From: Oleiphilaceae bacterium
GTDB taxonomy: Bacteria; Pseudomonadota; Gammaproteobacteria; Pseudomonadales; Oleiphilaceae
Reading direction: 5' to 3'
Assembly: GCA_022447365.1 (NCBI GenBank)
Contig: JAKVBL010000007.1
Location: forward strand, 62,001-126,000
DNA length: 64,000 nt
Of the stretch, positions 16,491 through 27,203 are shown in pieces; position 1 is the first letter of the stretch; the number at the start of each line of letters is the position of its first letter. Below the pieces are notes generated by a model. The model had not been told where the DNA came from. It did no database searches and was given only the letters and a program-made list of their open reading frames with translations. A program made the position numbers and the translations under genes.

Positions 16491-17232
16491 CTTGAACCGC
16501 AGCCTTTAAGTCACTTAGCTCTGATACAAGCACCTGCCCCACCGAATCAACGAACGGGAAGTGCGCTACACCATCAATGATTACGCTCTTATGATGAGTA
16601 AACTGGCTCTTAATCTCTAAAGCGCAGCTTTGCTTAACCAAAACATCTTGATCGCCGAATATCATGAGTGCTGACTGAGTTAAGTCGGCAAGCTCTTCCT
16701 GCACATCCAATTCGCCTAGCAACTTAAGACTTTGGCGCCGATTTGATTCCTCTAATAAACAAAGGTCGTACTGTTCGCGAACTCGCTTCAATAAAGAGGA
16801 TTGCTTAGGAGCACCTTTGATACACAAAAACGGAAACGTTTTCACGATCGCTCGATCATCGCTAATAGAGCTCACAAAATCAGCAAAGTCCTGTCGCTTC
16901 ATACCACATTGAAAATCCGTCGACTCTACGAACTTGGGCGAGCTCATTAGTGTCACTAAACGGTCGTACGGTTTATTAGCCCCTTCAAGGTAAGCTGCGA
17001 GCTTAATGGCCAACATTCCACCTAGCGACCAACCAATAATCACCGTATTAGGCGATACATATTCCTTGGCTAAATGCTCCAGCCAACGAATATCGCCACG
17101 CTCAGGGCACGCTACTATCTTGATTGATCGATTGCTCATAAGTTCTTTTGACAAACCATGAAGCCAATCGGCGTAGAATTCTTCAGAAACCGACCAACCT
17201 TGAATAAACAAAAGGTCTACGTACTTGCTCAT
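16465..17232 (-). CDS. bioH: Pimeloyl-ACP methyl ester esterase-like alpha/beta hydrolase
   Basis: A 255-residue alpha/beta hydrolase with nucleophile Ser69 in IIGWSLGGM, an acid in MIFGDQDVLV and a His in DGVAHFPFVDS. Position between bioF and bioC, with a 4-base ATGA overlap with bioF and a 26-base overlap with bioC, supports the role of BioH: hydrolysis of pimeloyl-ACP methyl ester. Sequence is divergent from E. coli BioH (the oxyanion loop reads FIQGWSVS, not LLHGWG), so a BioG/BioK-type replacement is possible, but length and motifs fit BioH best. Confidence 0.8.
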   Translation of the reverse strand: MSKYVDLLFIQGWSVSEEFYADWLHGLSKELMSNRSIKIVACPERGDIRWLEHLAKEYVSPNTVIIGWSLGGMLAIKLAAYLEGANKPYDRLVTLMSSPKFVESTDFQCGMKRQDFADFVSSISDDRAIVKTFPFLCIKGAPKQSSLLKRVREQYDLCLLEESNRRQSLKLLGELDVQEELADLTQSALMIFGDQDVLVKQSCALEIKSQFTHHKSVIIDGVAHFPFVDSVGQVLVSELSDLKAAVQDVQSKCSE

Positions 17233-18425
17233 GCCTCCATCCTCTCACGGCGGAATTCTTTGAGAGCTTGAGTCAAATTTGATAAATCTGAAGCGTTATG
17301 CGCGGCACTCATAGTAATACGCAAGCGGGCACTACCTTGGGGAACAGTGGGCGGTCGTATGACGCCCACTAAAAAACCTCGAGCACGTAAAAATGCTCCT
17401 GCATCAAGAGCTAACTGATTATCACCTAATACAACGCCTTGTATCGCAGTCTGAGAATCTAACAGAGTAAAACCACTGTCACTCAATTCCTCTTTGAATT
17501 GAGTAATTCGCTGATTGAGCAAAGTCCTCAGATCATCACCCGCTTCAATTAACGAAAGGCTTTTACTTGTTGCATCGACTAAACTTGGCGGCAACGCGGT
17601 GGTATAGATATGGGGGCGAGCGACTTGCTCTAAATATGAAATAAGATCCTCAGGTCCTGCGACGAAGGCTCCAAAAGTACCAAACGCTTTACCGAATGTA
17701 CCAATTAACAGCGGGCACTGTTCTTGAGAAACACCTTGTGAAAGCACGCTACCACAACCGCCCTCACCTAAAACCCCAAGTCCATGCGCGTCATCAATGG
17801 CGAGCAAAGATGTATAAGACGAGCATACTTCGCTTAATTGAGAAATATCAGCGACATTACCATCCATACTAAACACACCATCACTCAAAACTAAGCAGTG
17901 GTCGTATTTATCTGCGTCATACAGTTTAGCTAGATAATTACCGAGGCTAGCAGGGTTATTATGCAGATACCTTTGCGCTCTCGCACCAGACAACTTGGCG
18001 CCGTCAATCAATGACGCGTGATTCAACTTATCTTGTAGTAATAGAGCACGAGAATTCGCAAACGCAGATGCAACAGCTAGGTTTGCCATATACCCCGTCG
18101 AAAACAACAAAGCTTTATCACGCTTAGTGAAGCGAGCTAGCTTTTGCTCCAGATCTGAATGCGCCTGAAAGTGGCCAGACACAACATCGGAAGCGCCACT
18201 ACCGACACCATAGGTGCGTGCCGACGTGCACAAGGCCTCAACAATCTCAGGATGGCTCGCGAGGCCAAGATAATCATTACTTGCAAAATTAGTTAATTTC
18301 TCGCCATTAGTGACGAGCTCAACTCCACTTCGAGAGTGAACATCAAAGCGCTTTCTGAGAAGCGCTTTCTGCTCAATCAGAGATAGTTGATCACGCCAAT
18401 AAGGTGCGTCGTACGCCACAGACAA
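17229..18425 (-). CDS. bioF: 8-amino-7-oxononanoate synthase
   Basis: PLP-dependent condensation of pimeloyl-ACP and alanine to 8-amino-7-oxononanoate. It is 398 residues. The Schiff-base Lys246 is in IGTFGKAFGT, and the DDAHGLGVLG block (211-220) and SDGVFSMDGN block (181-190) are diagnostic. It is second in the biotin operon, 2 bases after bioB and overlapping bioH by four. Confidence 0.95.
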   Translation of the reverse strand: MSVAYDAPYWRDQLSLIEQKALLRKRFDVHSRSGVELVTNGEKLTNFASNDYLGLASHPEIVEALCTSARTYGVGSGASDVVSGHFQAHSDLEQKLARFTKRDKALLFSTGYMANLAVASAFANSRALLLQDKLNHASLIDGAKLSGARAQRYLHNNPASLGNYLAKLYDADKYDHCLVLSDGVFSMDGNVADISQLSEVCSSYTSLLAIDDAHGLGVLGEGGCGSVLSQGVSQEQCPLLIGTFGKAFGTFGAFVAGPEDLISYLEQVARPHIYTTALPPSLVDATSKSLSLIEAGDDLRTLLNQRITQFKEELSDSGFTLLDSQTAIQGVVLGDNQLALDAGAFLRARGFLVGVIRPPTVPQGSARLRITMSAAHNASDLSNLTQALKEFRRERMEA

Positions 18426-18427
18426 AC

Positions 18428-19522
18428 CTAGTGTTGGACTGAATCGCCAGCACTAGTTGCACTTGCTTCATAGAACATTGGATTTTTCGCTTCTTGATCC
18501 TTCACAATTGCTTGGTTCAGCACAGCTTCTTGTGTTTCATCAGACTCTTCAATACGCTGCTCTGGACGCAAGCCTAAGCGCTTAAATAGCTGCATATCTT
18601 TGTGCGCTTCGGGGTTAGGAGTAGTTAGCAAGCACTCTCCATAAAAGATCGAGTTAGCACCCGCCATAAAGGTAAGCGCTTGCATTTCATCGCTCATCGA
18701 TTCACGTCCAGCAGACAAGCGGACATGACTTTTCGGCATCATAATGCGCGCTACAGCAATGCATCGAATGAAATCGAACGGATCAACATCCTCCACATCT
18801 TCTAAGGGTGTTCCTTTTACCTTAACGAGCATATTAATAGGAACACTCTCAGGTTGCTGCGGCAAATTAGCAAGCTGCACTAGCAAGCCAATACGATCTG
18901 ATGCGCGTTCACCCATACCAATAATGCCACCACTACATATTTTCATACCTGCATCACGCACATGCTGCAAGGTATCAAGACGATCTTGGTAGCTTCGTGT
19001 GGTAATGATCTTGTCGTAAAAGTCAGGCGACGTATCTAGGTTGTGGTTGTAGTAATCCAAACCTGCATCTGCCAACTCTTGAGCCTGATCATCTCTCAAC
19101 ATACCGAGAGTCATACACGTTTCTAAGCCCAATTCTTTAACACCCTTGACCATTTCTAATACGTAAGGGAGGTCTTTATCACTCGGATGCTTCCAAGCGG
19201 CTCCCATACAGAAACGACTACTTCCTTTTTCCTTAGCTTGCTTAGCTTTTGTTAATACCGCTTCCACTTGCATCAGCTTCTCTTTTTCAAGGCCAGTATT
19301 GTAATGTCCACTTTGCGGACAGTACTTGCAATCTTCAGGGCATGCACCAGTTTTGATAGATAGCAAAGTGCTCACTTGCACTTCATTTGGATCAAAATGT
19401 TGGCGGTGAACCACTTGAGCTTTGAACAGTAAATCATTAAATGGGAGATTAAAAAGTTCCTCTACTTCCTTTTTATCCCAGTCATGCCTTACCACACCTA
19501 GATTCATATTCATCTTGGCCAA
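18428..19522 (-). CDS. bioB: Biotin synthase
   Basis: Radical-SAM enzyme inserting sulfur into dethiobiotin. It is 364 residues. The radical-SAM cluster cysteines are Cys61, Cys65 and Cys68 in [11 protein letters not shown], and the C-terminal [27 protein letters not shown] block is typical. It is first in the bioBFHCD operon. bioA is not present, so the aminotransferase step must be encoded elsewhere. Divergent from comF, with an inverted repeat between them. Confidence 0.96.
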   Translation of the reverse strand: MAKMNMNLGVVRHDWDKKEVEELFNLPFNDLLFKAQVVHRQHFDPNEVQVSTLLSIKTGACPEDCKYCPQSGHYNTGLEKEKLMQVEAVLTKAKQAKEKGSSRFCMGAAWKHPSDKDLPYVLEMVKGVKELGLETCMTLGMLRDDQAQELADAGLDYYNHNLDTSPDFYDKIITTRSYQDRLDTLQHVRDAGMKICSGGIIGMGERASDRIGLLVQLANLPQQPESVPINMLVKVKGTPLEDVEDVDPFDFIRCIAVARIMMPKSHVRLSAGRESMSDEMQALTFMAGANSIFYGECLLTTPNPEAHKDMQLFKRLGLRPEQRIEESDETQEAVLNQAIVKDQEAKNPMFYEASATSAGDSVQH

Positions 19523-19558
19523 ACGCCTCTCTTGCTATCTATTTAATGAGGAAATTAA

Positions 19559-19589
19559 TGTTGATGTGTTACATTGCTTGGCATCAACA
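19559..19589. promoter_or_regulatory. Inverted repeat in the bioB/comF divergent promoter; possible BirA operator
   Basis: TGTTGATG (19559-19566) and CATCAACA (19582-19589) are perfect inverted arms separated by 15 bases. Spacing and position match BirA operators, whose arms are usually TTGTAAAC and GTTTACAA separated by 14-16 bases. The arm sequence differs from the enterobacterial one, so identity of the regulator is inferred. Confidence 0.4.
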
Positions 19590-19603
19590 CAAGGATAGTG
19601 TGA

Positions 19604-20365
19604 ATGATAAAGTCAGATCAAGACTTGTCAACCAAAATCAGAATACTGGTTAACAAGTCAAAATACCTTTTCAATACGCCATACAAGCACCTACTCTTAA
19701 ATCGCTGTCATTTATGTAACAAGCATTCTGACTCGCACAACGCTTTGTGCAAAAACTGCTTAGAGGACATTCAGGCAAGCCAACCTAAGTGCGCTACATG
19801 TTCAATCACAGTCAGAGCTCATGAATCCATATGTAACGACTGCAAAAATACTCAGCCTTACTTTGATCAAATTTTCGCTCCATGCTCATACGAATTCCCA
19901 ATCTCAAAGCTATGCCAAGACTTTAAATTTCTCGCAAAAAAATACATAGCCGAATCGATGTCGATTGCTATTATTGAAAACAGAAAACTAAGTAACGCAG
20001 ATTACCCTGACCTCTTGTGCGCTATCCCTATGCACCCCAAAAAACATGAGGAACATCAGTTCGACCAAGCTAACGAACTTGCTACTCGGCTAAGTCATAA
20101 AACTGGCATTCGATATCGCAACAATTTGCTTGTTAAAACTAATGAAACAAAGCAGCAAAAGCGCTCTAATAAAGCTGCTCGACTGAAAAACATTAAAAAC
20201 AGTTTTTCCGTTCGAAATATAGAATTCGTCAAAGGAAAAAGTATCGCTATTGTTGACGATGTCGTGACCACGGGAGCAACGGTAGACGAAGCGTCTAGAA
20301 TGCTAAAACAGGCTGGAGCGAAGAGAATTGAGATTTGGGCATTTGCGCGCACTCCGAAACAATAA
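19604..20365 (+). CDS. comF: ComF family phosphoribosyltransferase-like protein
   Basis: A 253-residue ComF/GntX protein. The N-terminus carries a zinc-ribbon-like cysteine array (CHLC, CKNC, CATC, CNDC, about residues 35-82), and the C-terminus a phosphoribosyltransferase signature AIVDDVVTTGATVDEA. The family is linked to DNA uptake and utilisation in competent bacteria. Divergence from bioB is a common gammaproteobacterial arrangement. It is AT-rich compared with its neighbours. Confidence 0.88.
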   Translation: MIKSDQDLSTKIRILVNKSKYLFNTPYKHLLLNRCHLCNKHSDSHNALCKNCLEDIQASQPKCATCSITVRAHESICNDCKNTQPYFDQIFAPCSYEFPISKLCQDFKFLAKKYIAESMSIAIIENRKLSNADYPDLLCAIPMHPKKHEEHQFDQANELATRLSHKTGIRYRNNLLVKTNETKQQKRSNKAARLKNIKNSFSVRNIEFVKGKSIAIVDDVVTTGATVDEASRMLKQAGAKRIEIWAFARTPKQ

Positions 20366-20400
20366 TTACCCCTTACGTCAATTGATTGGAATCGGCACTG

Positions 20401-21534
20401 TCATGCAAAGTACTCGGAGACTAAATCCGCAATAGCCATCGAAGATGTCAGTCCTGGCGACTCTATTCCGAGTAAATTTACGAAACCTTTTAATCCGTGA
20501 TCTCGCTCAGAGTGAATCAGAAAATCGTTACACAGTCTGCCATTAATTTTTAGTTTCGGCCTCAAACCGGCATAGCCCGCCTGCAGACGACTTTCGTCAA
20601 CCTCAGGCCAATACGACCGAATGCTCGAGGCAAAGAAACTACGTCTCGACGGATCAACCGCGTAGTCAAAATCAATTAACTCTCGCTCACCTAGTCCACC
20701 TTTCCATTCGACATCCGGCCCAAATCGCGCACTGCCATCTAAATCCAGCGTTAGATGAACACCAAGCCCACCATCTTCAGGCACGGGATAAATGAGACGA
20801 TTGAAAGGAGTTCGGCCATCGTATGTAAAATAACTGCCTTTGGCATACTCGCCTTGAAAATCATACCCACATTGAGCATAGGCGTGAAAAATGTCTTCAG
20901 CTAAATGAGGAGCATACAAACCAGCGGCATTAACGATGTTGACGGCCTCTAGCAAGCAATCGTGACCTACTAGATTCAGCAGATATTTATTGTCAGAAGC
21001 TTCACAAATCTCAACCTGGCAATTAGTAACTAACTGCGCCCCGTCGCGCTCTGCATCTCCCAACATACTGTGCATAAATGAATGGCTATCTACTATGCCA
21101 GTTGATGGGGATAAAATCGCTGCCTTTGCCGACAACGCCGGCTCAAGCTTTTGAAGTGCAGATACTGAAAGCATCTCAAGGTCTTCAACGCCATTTCCAT
21201 TTGCTCGCTGGATAATGTTATTTATTTCATCAACCTGAGCATCATTAGTAGCAACAATTAATTTGCCGCAGCGCTTATAAGGCAGATCTCTATCATCTAA
21301 ATAACGATAAAGCGAATGCTTACCTTGGACGCACAATCGAGCCTTTAAACTATCTTTTGTATAATAGATTCCAGCATGTATAACCTCACTGTTTCTCGAT
21401 GATGTGCCATGCCCGAAGCTAGATTCTTTTTCTAAAATCCAAACTTCACGCCCAAGTTTTGCAAGCGCCCACGCGACGGCCAAGCCCACAACACCTGCGC
21501 CAATAACGACCGTATCAACCTTGTAACGATCCAT
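20401..21534 (-). CDS. FAD-dependent oxidoreductase, LhgO-like
   Basis: A 377-residue DAO-fold flavoprotein closest to L-2-hydroxyglutarate dehydrogenase/oxidase (LhgO). The dinucleotide-binding motif VIGAGVVGLAVAW is at 10-22, followed by SSRNSEVIHAGIYY, which is diagnostic of the LhgO/L2HGDH group, and a C-terminal GIESPGLTSSMAIADLV block. It would oxidise L-2-hydroxyglutarate to 2-oxoglutarate and feed electrons to the quinone pool or oxygen. It is monocistronic and convergent with comF. Confidence 0.82.
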   Translation of the reverse strand: MDRYKVDTVVIGAGVVGLAVAWALAKLGREVWILEKESSFGHGTSSRNSEVIHAGIYYTKDSLKARLCVQGKHSLYRYLDDRDLPYKRCGKLIVATNDAQVDEINNIIQRANGNGVEDLEMLSVSALQKLEPALSAKAAILSPSTGIVDSHSFMHSMLGDAERDGAQLVTNCQVEICEASDNKYLLNLVGHDCLLEAVNIVNAAGLYAPHLAEDIFHAYAQCGYDFQGEYAKGSYFTYDGRTPFNRLIYPVPEDGGLGVHLTLDLDGSARFGPDVEWKGGLGERELIDFDYAVDPSRRSFFASSIRSYWPEVDESRLQAGYAGLRPKLKINGRLCNDFLIHSERDHGLKGFVNLLGIESPGLTSSMAIADLVSEYFA

Positions 21535-21608
21535 AAGACCACAATTCCCTAAATTAAAAACAGTCCATAGGCGATAATGATTTCGCCTTATAGATTACAC
21601 TATCGCAA

Positions 21609-22673
21609 ATGAGAAAAATCATACACATTGATGCAGATGCTTTTTACGCTTCCGTCGAAGAACGAGACAACCCGGCATTAAAAACTCAAGCTATTGCTGT
21701 TGGAGGAAACCCCAACGGGCGAGGAGTGGTCGCAACCTGTAATTATATAGCGAGACAGTATGGCGTGCATTCAGCAATGCCTTCGAGTGTCGCGCTGAGA
21801 CTCTGCCCTCAGCTCGTATTTATTAGGCCACGTTTCGAAGCCTATCGTGAAGCATCTCTAGCAATGCATAAAGTATTTCGTCAATACACGGACTTAATTG
21901 AACCCTTATCCCTCGACGAGGCCTACCTAGACGTTTCTCAATGTACAGAATTTCACTCAAGCGCAACCCTAATCGCCCAAGCGATTCAAAACGACATCAA
22001 GTCTACGGTTGATCTAAGTGTTTCTGCAGGCGTAGCGCCTAATAAATTTCTCGCCAAAATTGCAAGTGACTGGAACAAACCGGCGGGGTTATTTGTCATT
22101 ACCCCTGACCAAGTTGACAGCTTTGTCGCCGCGCTACCCGTTACTAAAATTAATGGCGTAGGAAAGGTCACTGCTCAAAAATTAAAAGAGATGAATATCG
22201 AAACCTGCACAGATATTCGGAATTACGACTCAAATAAAATAATCGAGAGGTTTGGAAAATACGGGAAACGCTTACTCGAGCTCGCAAATGGGTTTGATGA
22301 CCGCCCCGTCGTAACAGAACGCCAACGAAAATCTTTGTCTGTCGAAACCACTTTCAGTTCGGACATTAGCTCATTGAAGGAGCTTTCTCCGGCTTTCTAT
22401 AAGCAATTTGAACAACTTTCCGAACGGGTTAGCAAGGCAAACCCAAACCTCATACTAGGGCGCTATATTAAGCTTAAGTTTAATGATTTCACACAAACCA
22501 CGATGGATGAAGCAATCCATGCAGGCATCGAAGATTGGAAATCTGCAGACTCATTTATAAATATGATTGAAAAAGCATGGGAGCGTAAAGACCTGCCTAT
22601 TCGCTTACTAGGGTTGGGTGTACGGATTGGTAACAATAAAAACGACAAACATCAGTTAGACTTGTTCGATTAG
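21609..22673 (+). CDS. dinB: DNA polymerase IV
   Basis: Y-family translesion polymerase of 354 residues. Catalytic carboxylates are Asp8 in IHIDADAFYASVE and Asp103/Glu104 in SLDEAYLDVS. The C-terminal tail QLDLFD is a beta-clamp-binding motif. I see no LexA box (CTGT-N8-ACAG) in the 74 bases upstream, so SOS control is not evident. It is followed by srkA 18 bases later on the same strand. Confidence 0.95.
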   Translation: MRKIIHIDADAFYASVEERDNPALKTQAIAVGGNPNGRGVVATCNYIARQYGVHSAMPSSVALRLCPQLVFIRPRFEAYREASLAMHKVFRQYTDLIEPLSLDEAYLDVSQCTEFHSSATLIAQAIQNDIKSTVDLSVSAGVAPNKFLAKIASDWNKPAGLFVITPDQVDSFVAALPVTKINGVGKVTAQKLKEMNIETCTDIRNYDSNKIIERFGKYGKRLLELANGFDDRPVVTERQRKSLSVETTFSSDISSLKELSPAFYKQFEQLSERVSKANPNLILGRYIKLKFNDFTQTTMDEAIHAGIEDWKSADSFINMIEKAWERKDLPIRLLGLGVRIGNNKNDKHQLDLFD

Positions 22674-22691
22674 CCATTTTTGATAGCCACT

Positions 22692-23669
22692 ATGCAACAC
22701 CCATACGAAAACCTTGTACCAGATACCGTCATAGATGCTGTAGAGTCGCTCGGATTAATTAGCGATCAGCGCATATTCCCGCTAAATAGCTACGAAAACC
22801 GTGTATATCGCGTTGGTATTGAAGATGGCTCACCTTGCATCGCTAAATTTTATCGACCCAACCGCTGGTCAACGGAAGCGATCCGAGAAGAACATGACTT
22901 TTGCTTTGAGCTGCAGCAACAAGAAATTAATCTTGTTGCTCCGTCACTCGTTAATAACAGTTCAATTCACGAATTTAACGGATTTCAGTTCGCACTATTT
23001 CCAATGCAAGGCGGCTATGCTCCTGAGCTTGAACTCCCAGATACAATGTACAGAATCGGTCTAAATATTGGACGATTACATGCATGCGGTGCGACCAAGC
23101 AATTCAAACATCGCACATCAATTAGTATCGATAGGATGGCCAAACAAAGTCGCGACTTTCTCCTTACCAATGAGTTCATTCCGATGAGTTTGGAGTCAGC
23201 ATACTCTTCGCTCAGCAATGACTTAATTAGCCTAATGGAATCAATTTGGGATGAAGCCGACCCTAGTTTCTTGCGCATACACGGCGATTGCCATATGGGT
23301 AACATTCTTTGGCGAGATGACCTTGCGCACTTCGTCGATTTTGACGACTGCCTTATGGGGCCAGCCATTCAAGATATCTGGCTCTTATTATCGGGAGATC
23401 GCACTCAGCAAACTTCACTCCTATCAGAGTTTCTTGAGGGTTACGAACAATTCGCTAACTTCGAACTCAAAGAACTTAGACTCATTGAAGTACTAAGAAC
23501 CTTGCGTCTAATGAACTACGCAGCTTGGTTAGCTCGTCGTTGGCAAGATCCCGCATTCCCAATGCACTTTCCTTGGTTTAACGCTGAACGGTATTGGTCC
23601 GAGCACATCCTAGAGCTTCGTGAACAACTATCACTATTACACGAAAACCCATTGCAACTTGCTCCCTAA
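22692..23669 (+). CDS. srkA: Stress response kinase A (YihE family)
   Basis: A 325-residue protein of the choline-kinase/APH-like fold. Kinase motifs are visible: the catalytic loop HGDCHMGNILW and the metal-binding FVDFDDCLMGP. SrkA is a Ser/Thr kinase that counters the MazEF-linked stress death pathway in E. coli. An in-frame TTG lies 12 bases upstream; the ATG at 22692 is preferred. It follows dinB and precedes the small membrane protein. Confidence 0.88.
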   Translation: MQHPYENLVPDTVIDAVESLGLISDQRIFPLNSYENRVYRVGIEDGSPCIAKFYRPNRWSTEAIREEHDFCFELQQQEINLVAPSLVNNSSIHEFNGFQFALFPMQGGYAPELELPDTMYRIGLNIGRLHACGATKQFKHRTSISIDRMAKQSRDFLLTNEFIPMSLESAYSSLSNDLISLMESIWDEADPSFLRIHGDCHMGNILWRDDLAHFVDFDDCLMGPAIQDIWLLLSGDRTQQTSLLSEFLEGYEQFANFELKELRLIEVLRTLRLMNYAAWLARRWQDPAFPMHFPWFNAERYWSEHILELREQLSLLHENPLQLAP

Positions 23670-23709
23670 GTTCTACAATCCTCCGAAATAGTTTTTCAAT
23701 TGAGTAACA

Positions 23710-24039
23710 ATGAGCGACACACAAACTTCGAACAACGATACGGTCAGCATGCGCACTTTAGTGTTTGCTATTTTTATCAGCATTGCAGGCACAGTAGGCG
23801 TACTAGACTGGCAAGGAAAGATCGTCCACGTAAGCAATGAGCCAGAGCAGTATTCATTAGCCGACTATAAAGTCATCTACATCCCGGAAGAAGATGTTAA
23901 CTACCGACTTTCCCAGAAGCCTTCGCATCAAAGCTCTGCTTGTCATAATGGATATTTATTCATAGAAAACGACCATGACGATCAAATGCAAGGCCTGCTT
24001 GTAGATTACAAAAATCGTGGGATTAAATGTGCCGATTAA
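23710..24039 (+). CDS. Small single-pass membrane protein, unknown function
   Basis: A 109-residue protein with one transmembrane segment (about residues 15-33, MRTLVFAIFISIAGTVGVL) and an acidic C-terminal domain containing two Cys (about 78 and 107) that could pair in the periplasm. It lies between srkA and cmoA on the same strand with short gaps (40 and 15 bases), so it is probably part of the operon. I do not recognise the family. Confidence 0.65.
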   Translation: MSDTQTSNNDTVSMRTLVFAIFISIAGTVGVLDWQGKIVHVSNEPEQYSLADYKVIYIPEEDVNYRLSQKPSHQSSACHNGYLFIENDHDDQMQGLLVDYKNRGIKCAD

Positions 24040-24054
24040 TACGGTCAAACAAGC

Positions 24055-24798
24055 ATGAGCAATCAAAAAACAAGACCTGATGACATATACTCATCACCAC
24101 TTAATCGTGTGAACGATTTTAAGTTTGATGAAGCAGTGGCTCGCGTTTTTCCCGATATGATCCAGCGTTCAGTACCGGGTTATAAAACTATCATCCCGAT
24201 GATTAGTTTAATTACTGAGCGCTACGCACAACCTGATACACTTGGTTACGACCTGGGCTGCTCCCTTGGTGCGGCAACATTAGCAATGCGCCACGGTGGA
24301 GGCGTTCTATCCGAGATTGTTGGCATCGACAACTCACCTTCAATGATTGAGCGCTGCGGGCATTATATCGAACTAGACAACCATCCGACGCCGGTCAGCC
24401 TTGTTGGAGATGACATTCAAAATATCTCTTTCAAACCATGCTCGGTAGTAACAATGAACTTCACTCTTCAATTTCTTGTCCCAGAGGACCGCCAAGCCCT
24501 CCTGGATAAAATTTATGCGGCGCTAGTTCCAGGTGGTGTATTGATCTTGTCCGAAAAACTACATTTCAATGAGGAGCAGGAACAACTAGAACAGCAAGAG
24601 TTGCACTGGCTATTTAAAAAGGCAAATGGCTATAGCGACCTCGAAATCAGTCAAAAACGTAATGCTATCGAAAAAGTTCTTCTCACAGACTCGGAAAGTA
24701 CACATTACTCTCGACTACGAAACGCGGGCTTCGAAAACACCTTCACTTGGTATCAGTGCTTTAATTTCTTCTCGATGCTCGCTATAAAGGCTAAATAA
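24055..24798 (+). CDS. cmoA: Carboxy-S-adenosyl-L-methionine synthase
   Basis: Makes carboxy-SAM from SAM and prephenate for tRNA wobble uridine modification. It is 247 residues. The SAM motif YDLGCSLGAATLAM is at about 64-77, followed by VGIDNSPSMIERC. It is directly upstream of cmoB, one base apart. Confidence 0.95.
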   Translation: MSNQKTRPDDIYSSPLNRVNDFKFDEAVARVFPDMIQRSVPGYKTIIPMISLITERYAQPDTLGYDLGCSLGAATLAMRHGGGVLSEIVGIDNSPSMIERCGHYIELDNHPTPVSLVGDDIQNISFKPCSVVTMNFTLQFLVPEDRQALLDKIYAALVPGGVLILSEKLHFNEEQEQLEQQELHWLFKKANGYSDLEISQKRNAIEKVLLTDSESTHYSRLRNAGFENTFTWYQCFNFFSMLAIKAK

Positions 24799-24799
24799 A

Positions 24800-25786
24800 A
24801 TGAATTATGACCAGGTATTTGGTGATCTCATCACGTACATGCAAGGCCATAAACGCCTCAAGAACTGGGTTCCCTCTCTAGAACTATTGCTGAAGCAAAA
24901 GCTATACGAGAAGCCTCATGGCGACATGCAGCGCTGGATAGACGCGCTCGACAACCTTCCGGCTATTAATCCCGAAACCACTCACATCAACTCGTCACGC
25001 GTGGGTGCCAATGCATCAATCGATGCAACCACCCAAGAGCAACTCTATGATGCATTAGTAAAGCTTCGGCCATGGCGAAAAGGCCCATTTGAATTATTCA
25101 ATACTCACATTGATACCGAATGGCGCTCTGATTGGAAGTGGGACCGAGTTAGTCCTCATATTAGTCCGCTCGCGAATAAAAATGTATTGGACGTGGGATG
25201 TGGCTCAGGATATCACTGTTGGAGAATGCTTGGTGAGGGAGCAAACCGCGTTATTGGCATTGACCCCAGCTATCTATTCCTAATGCAATTCAACGCAATT
25301 AAGAAGTATTGTGGCCGAGATGCACCGATACATTTACTACCGATAAAGATGGAGGACGTCCACCCTCAACTAGAACACTTTGATACCGTATTTTCGATGG
25401 GGGTGCTTTACCATCGTAAGTCACCTATCGACCACCTTTATGAACTTAAAGGGGCGTTGAAACCTGGTGGCGAGCTCGTATTAGAGACATTAGTAGTCGA
25501 AGGCGAACTTGGCTATTCATTAATGCCAGAGGACCGATACGCTATGATGCGAAATGTTTGGTATCTTCCAAGCGTTCCAACCTTAGAACTATGGCTTCGA
25601 CGCGCCGGCTTTACCGACATTAAGTGTGTAGATCTAGATCAAACCAGCCTAGACGAACAGCGCGCAACCGAGTGGATGGACTTTCAGTCTCTAGCCGACT
25701 TCCTTGACCCAGCCAATCCAAATCTAACCGTAGAAGGCTACCCTGCACCTTTGCGTGCAACACTGGTCGCAAGCAAGCCAAAATAA
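24800..25786 (+). CDS. cmoB: tRNA U34 carboxymethyltransferase
   Basis: Transfers the carboxymethyl group from carboxy-SAM to 5-hydroxyuridine at tRNA position 34, giving cmo5U. It is 328 residues. Blocks LRPWRKGPFELFNTHIDTEWRSD and VLDVGCGSGYHCWRMLGEG are diagnostic. It is last in the run and followed by a strong terminator. Confidence 0.96.
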   Translation: MNYDQVFGDLITYMQGHKRLKNWVPSLELLLKQKLYEKPHGDMQRWIDALDNLPAINPETTHINSSRVGANASIDATTQEQLYDALVKLRPWRKGPFELFNTHIDTEWRSDWKWDRVSPHISPLANKNVLDVGCGSGYHCWRMLGEGANRVIGIDPSYLFLMQFNAIKKYCGRDAPIHLLPIKMEDVHPQLEHFDTVFSMGVLYHRKSPIDHLYELKGALKPGGELVLETLVVEGELGYSLMPEDRYAMMRNVWYLPSVPTLELWLRRAGFTDIKCVDLDQTSLDEQRATEWMDFQSLADFLDPANPNLTVEGYPAPLRATLVASKPK

Positions 25787-25811
25787 TTCATTCTGAAAAT
25801 TTGCAGACAAT

Positions 25812-25838
25812 AAAAAACCGCTCATTGAGCGGTTTTTT
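25812..25838. terminator. Rho-independent terminator between cmoB and purA
   Basis: AAAAAACCGCTC (25812-25823) pairs perfectly with GAGCGGTTTTTT (25827-25838) around ATT. T-runs on both strands make it bidirectional between convergent genes. Confidence 0.9.
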
Positions 25839-25857
25839 ATACAAGACAGCCGAGGGC

Positions 25858-27156
<1,299 letters not shown>

Positions 27157-27203
27157 TCAATTTCTCTAGCAATAAAGCTGAAAGTTACCATTAAAGTAAC
27201 CGA

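Noticed and set aside
21541-21608. Possible LexA box upstream of dinB
   Set aside because: An AACAG occurs, but no CTGT-N8-ACAG pattern is present.
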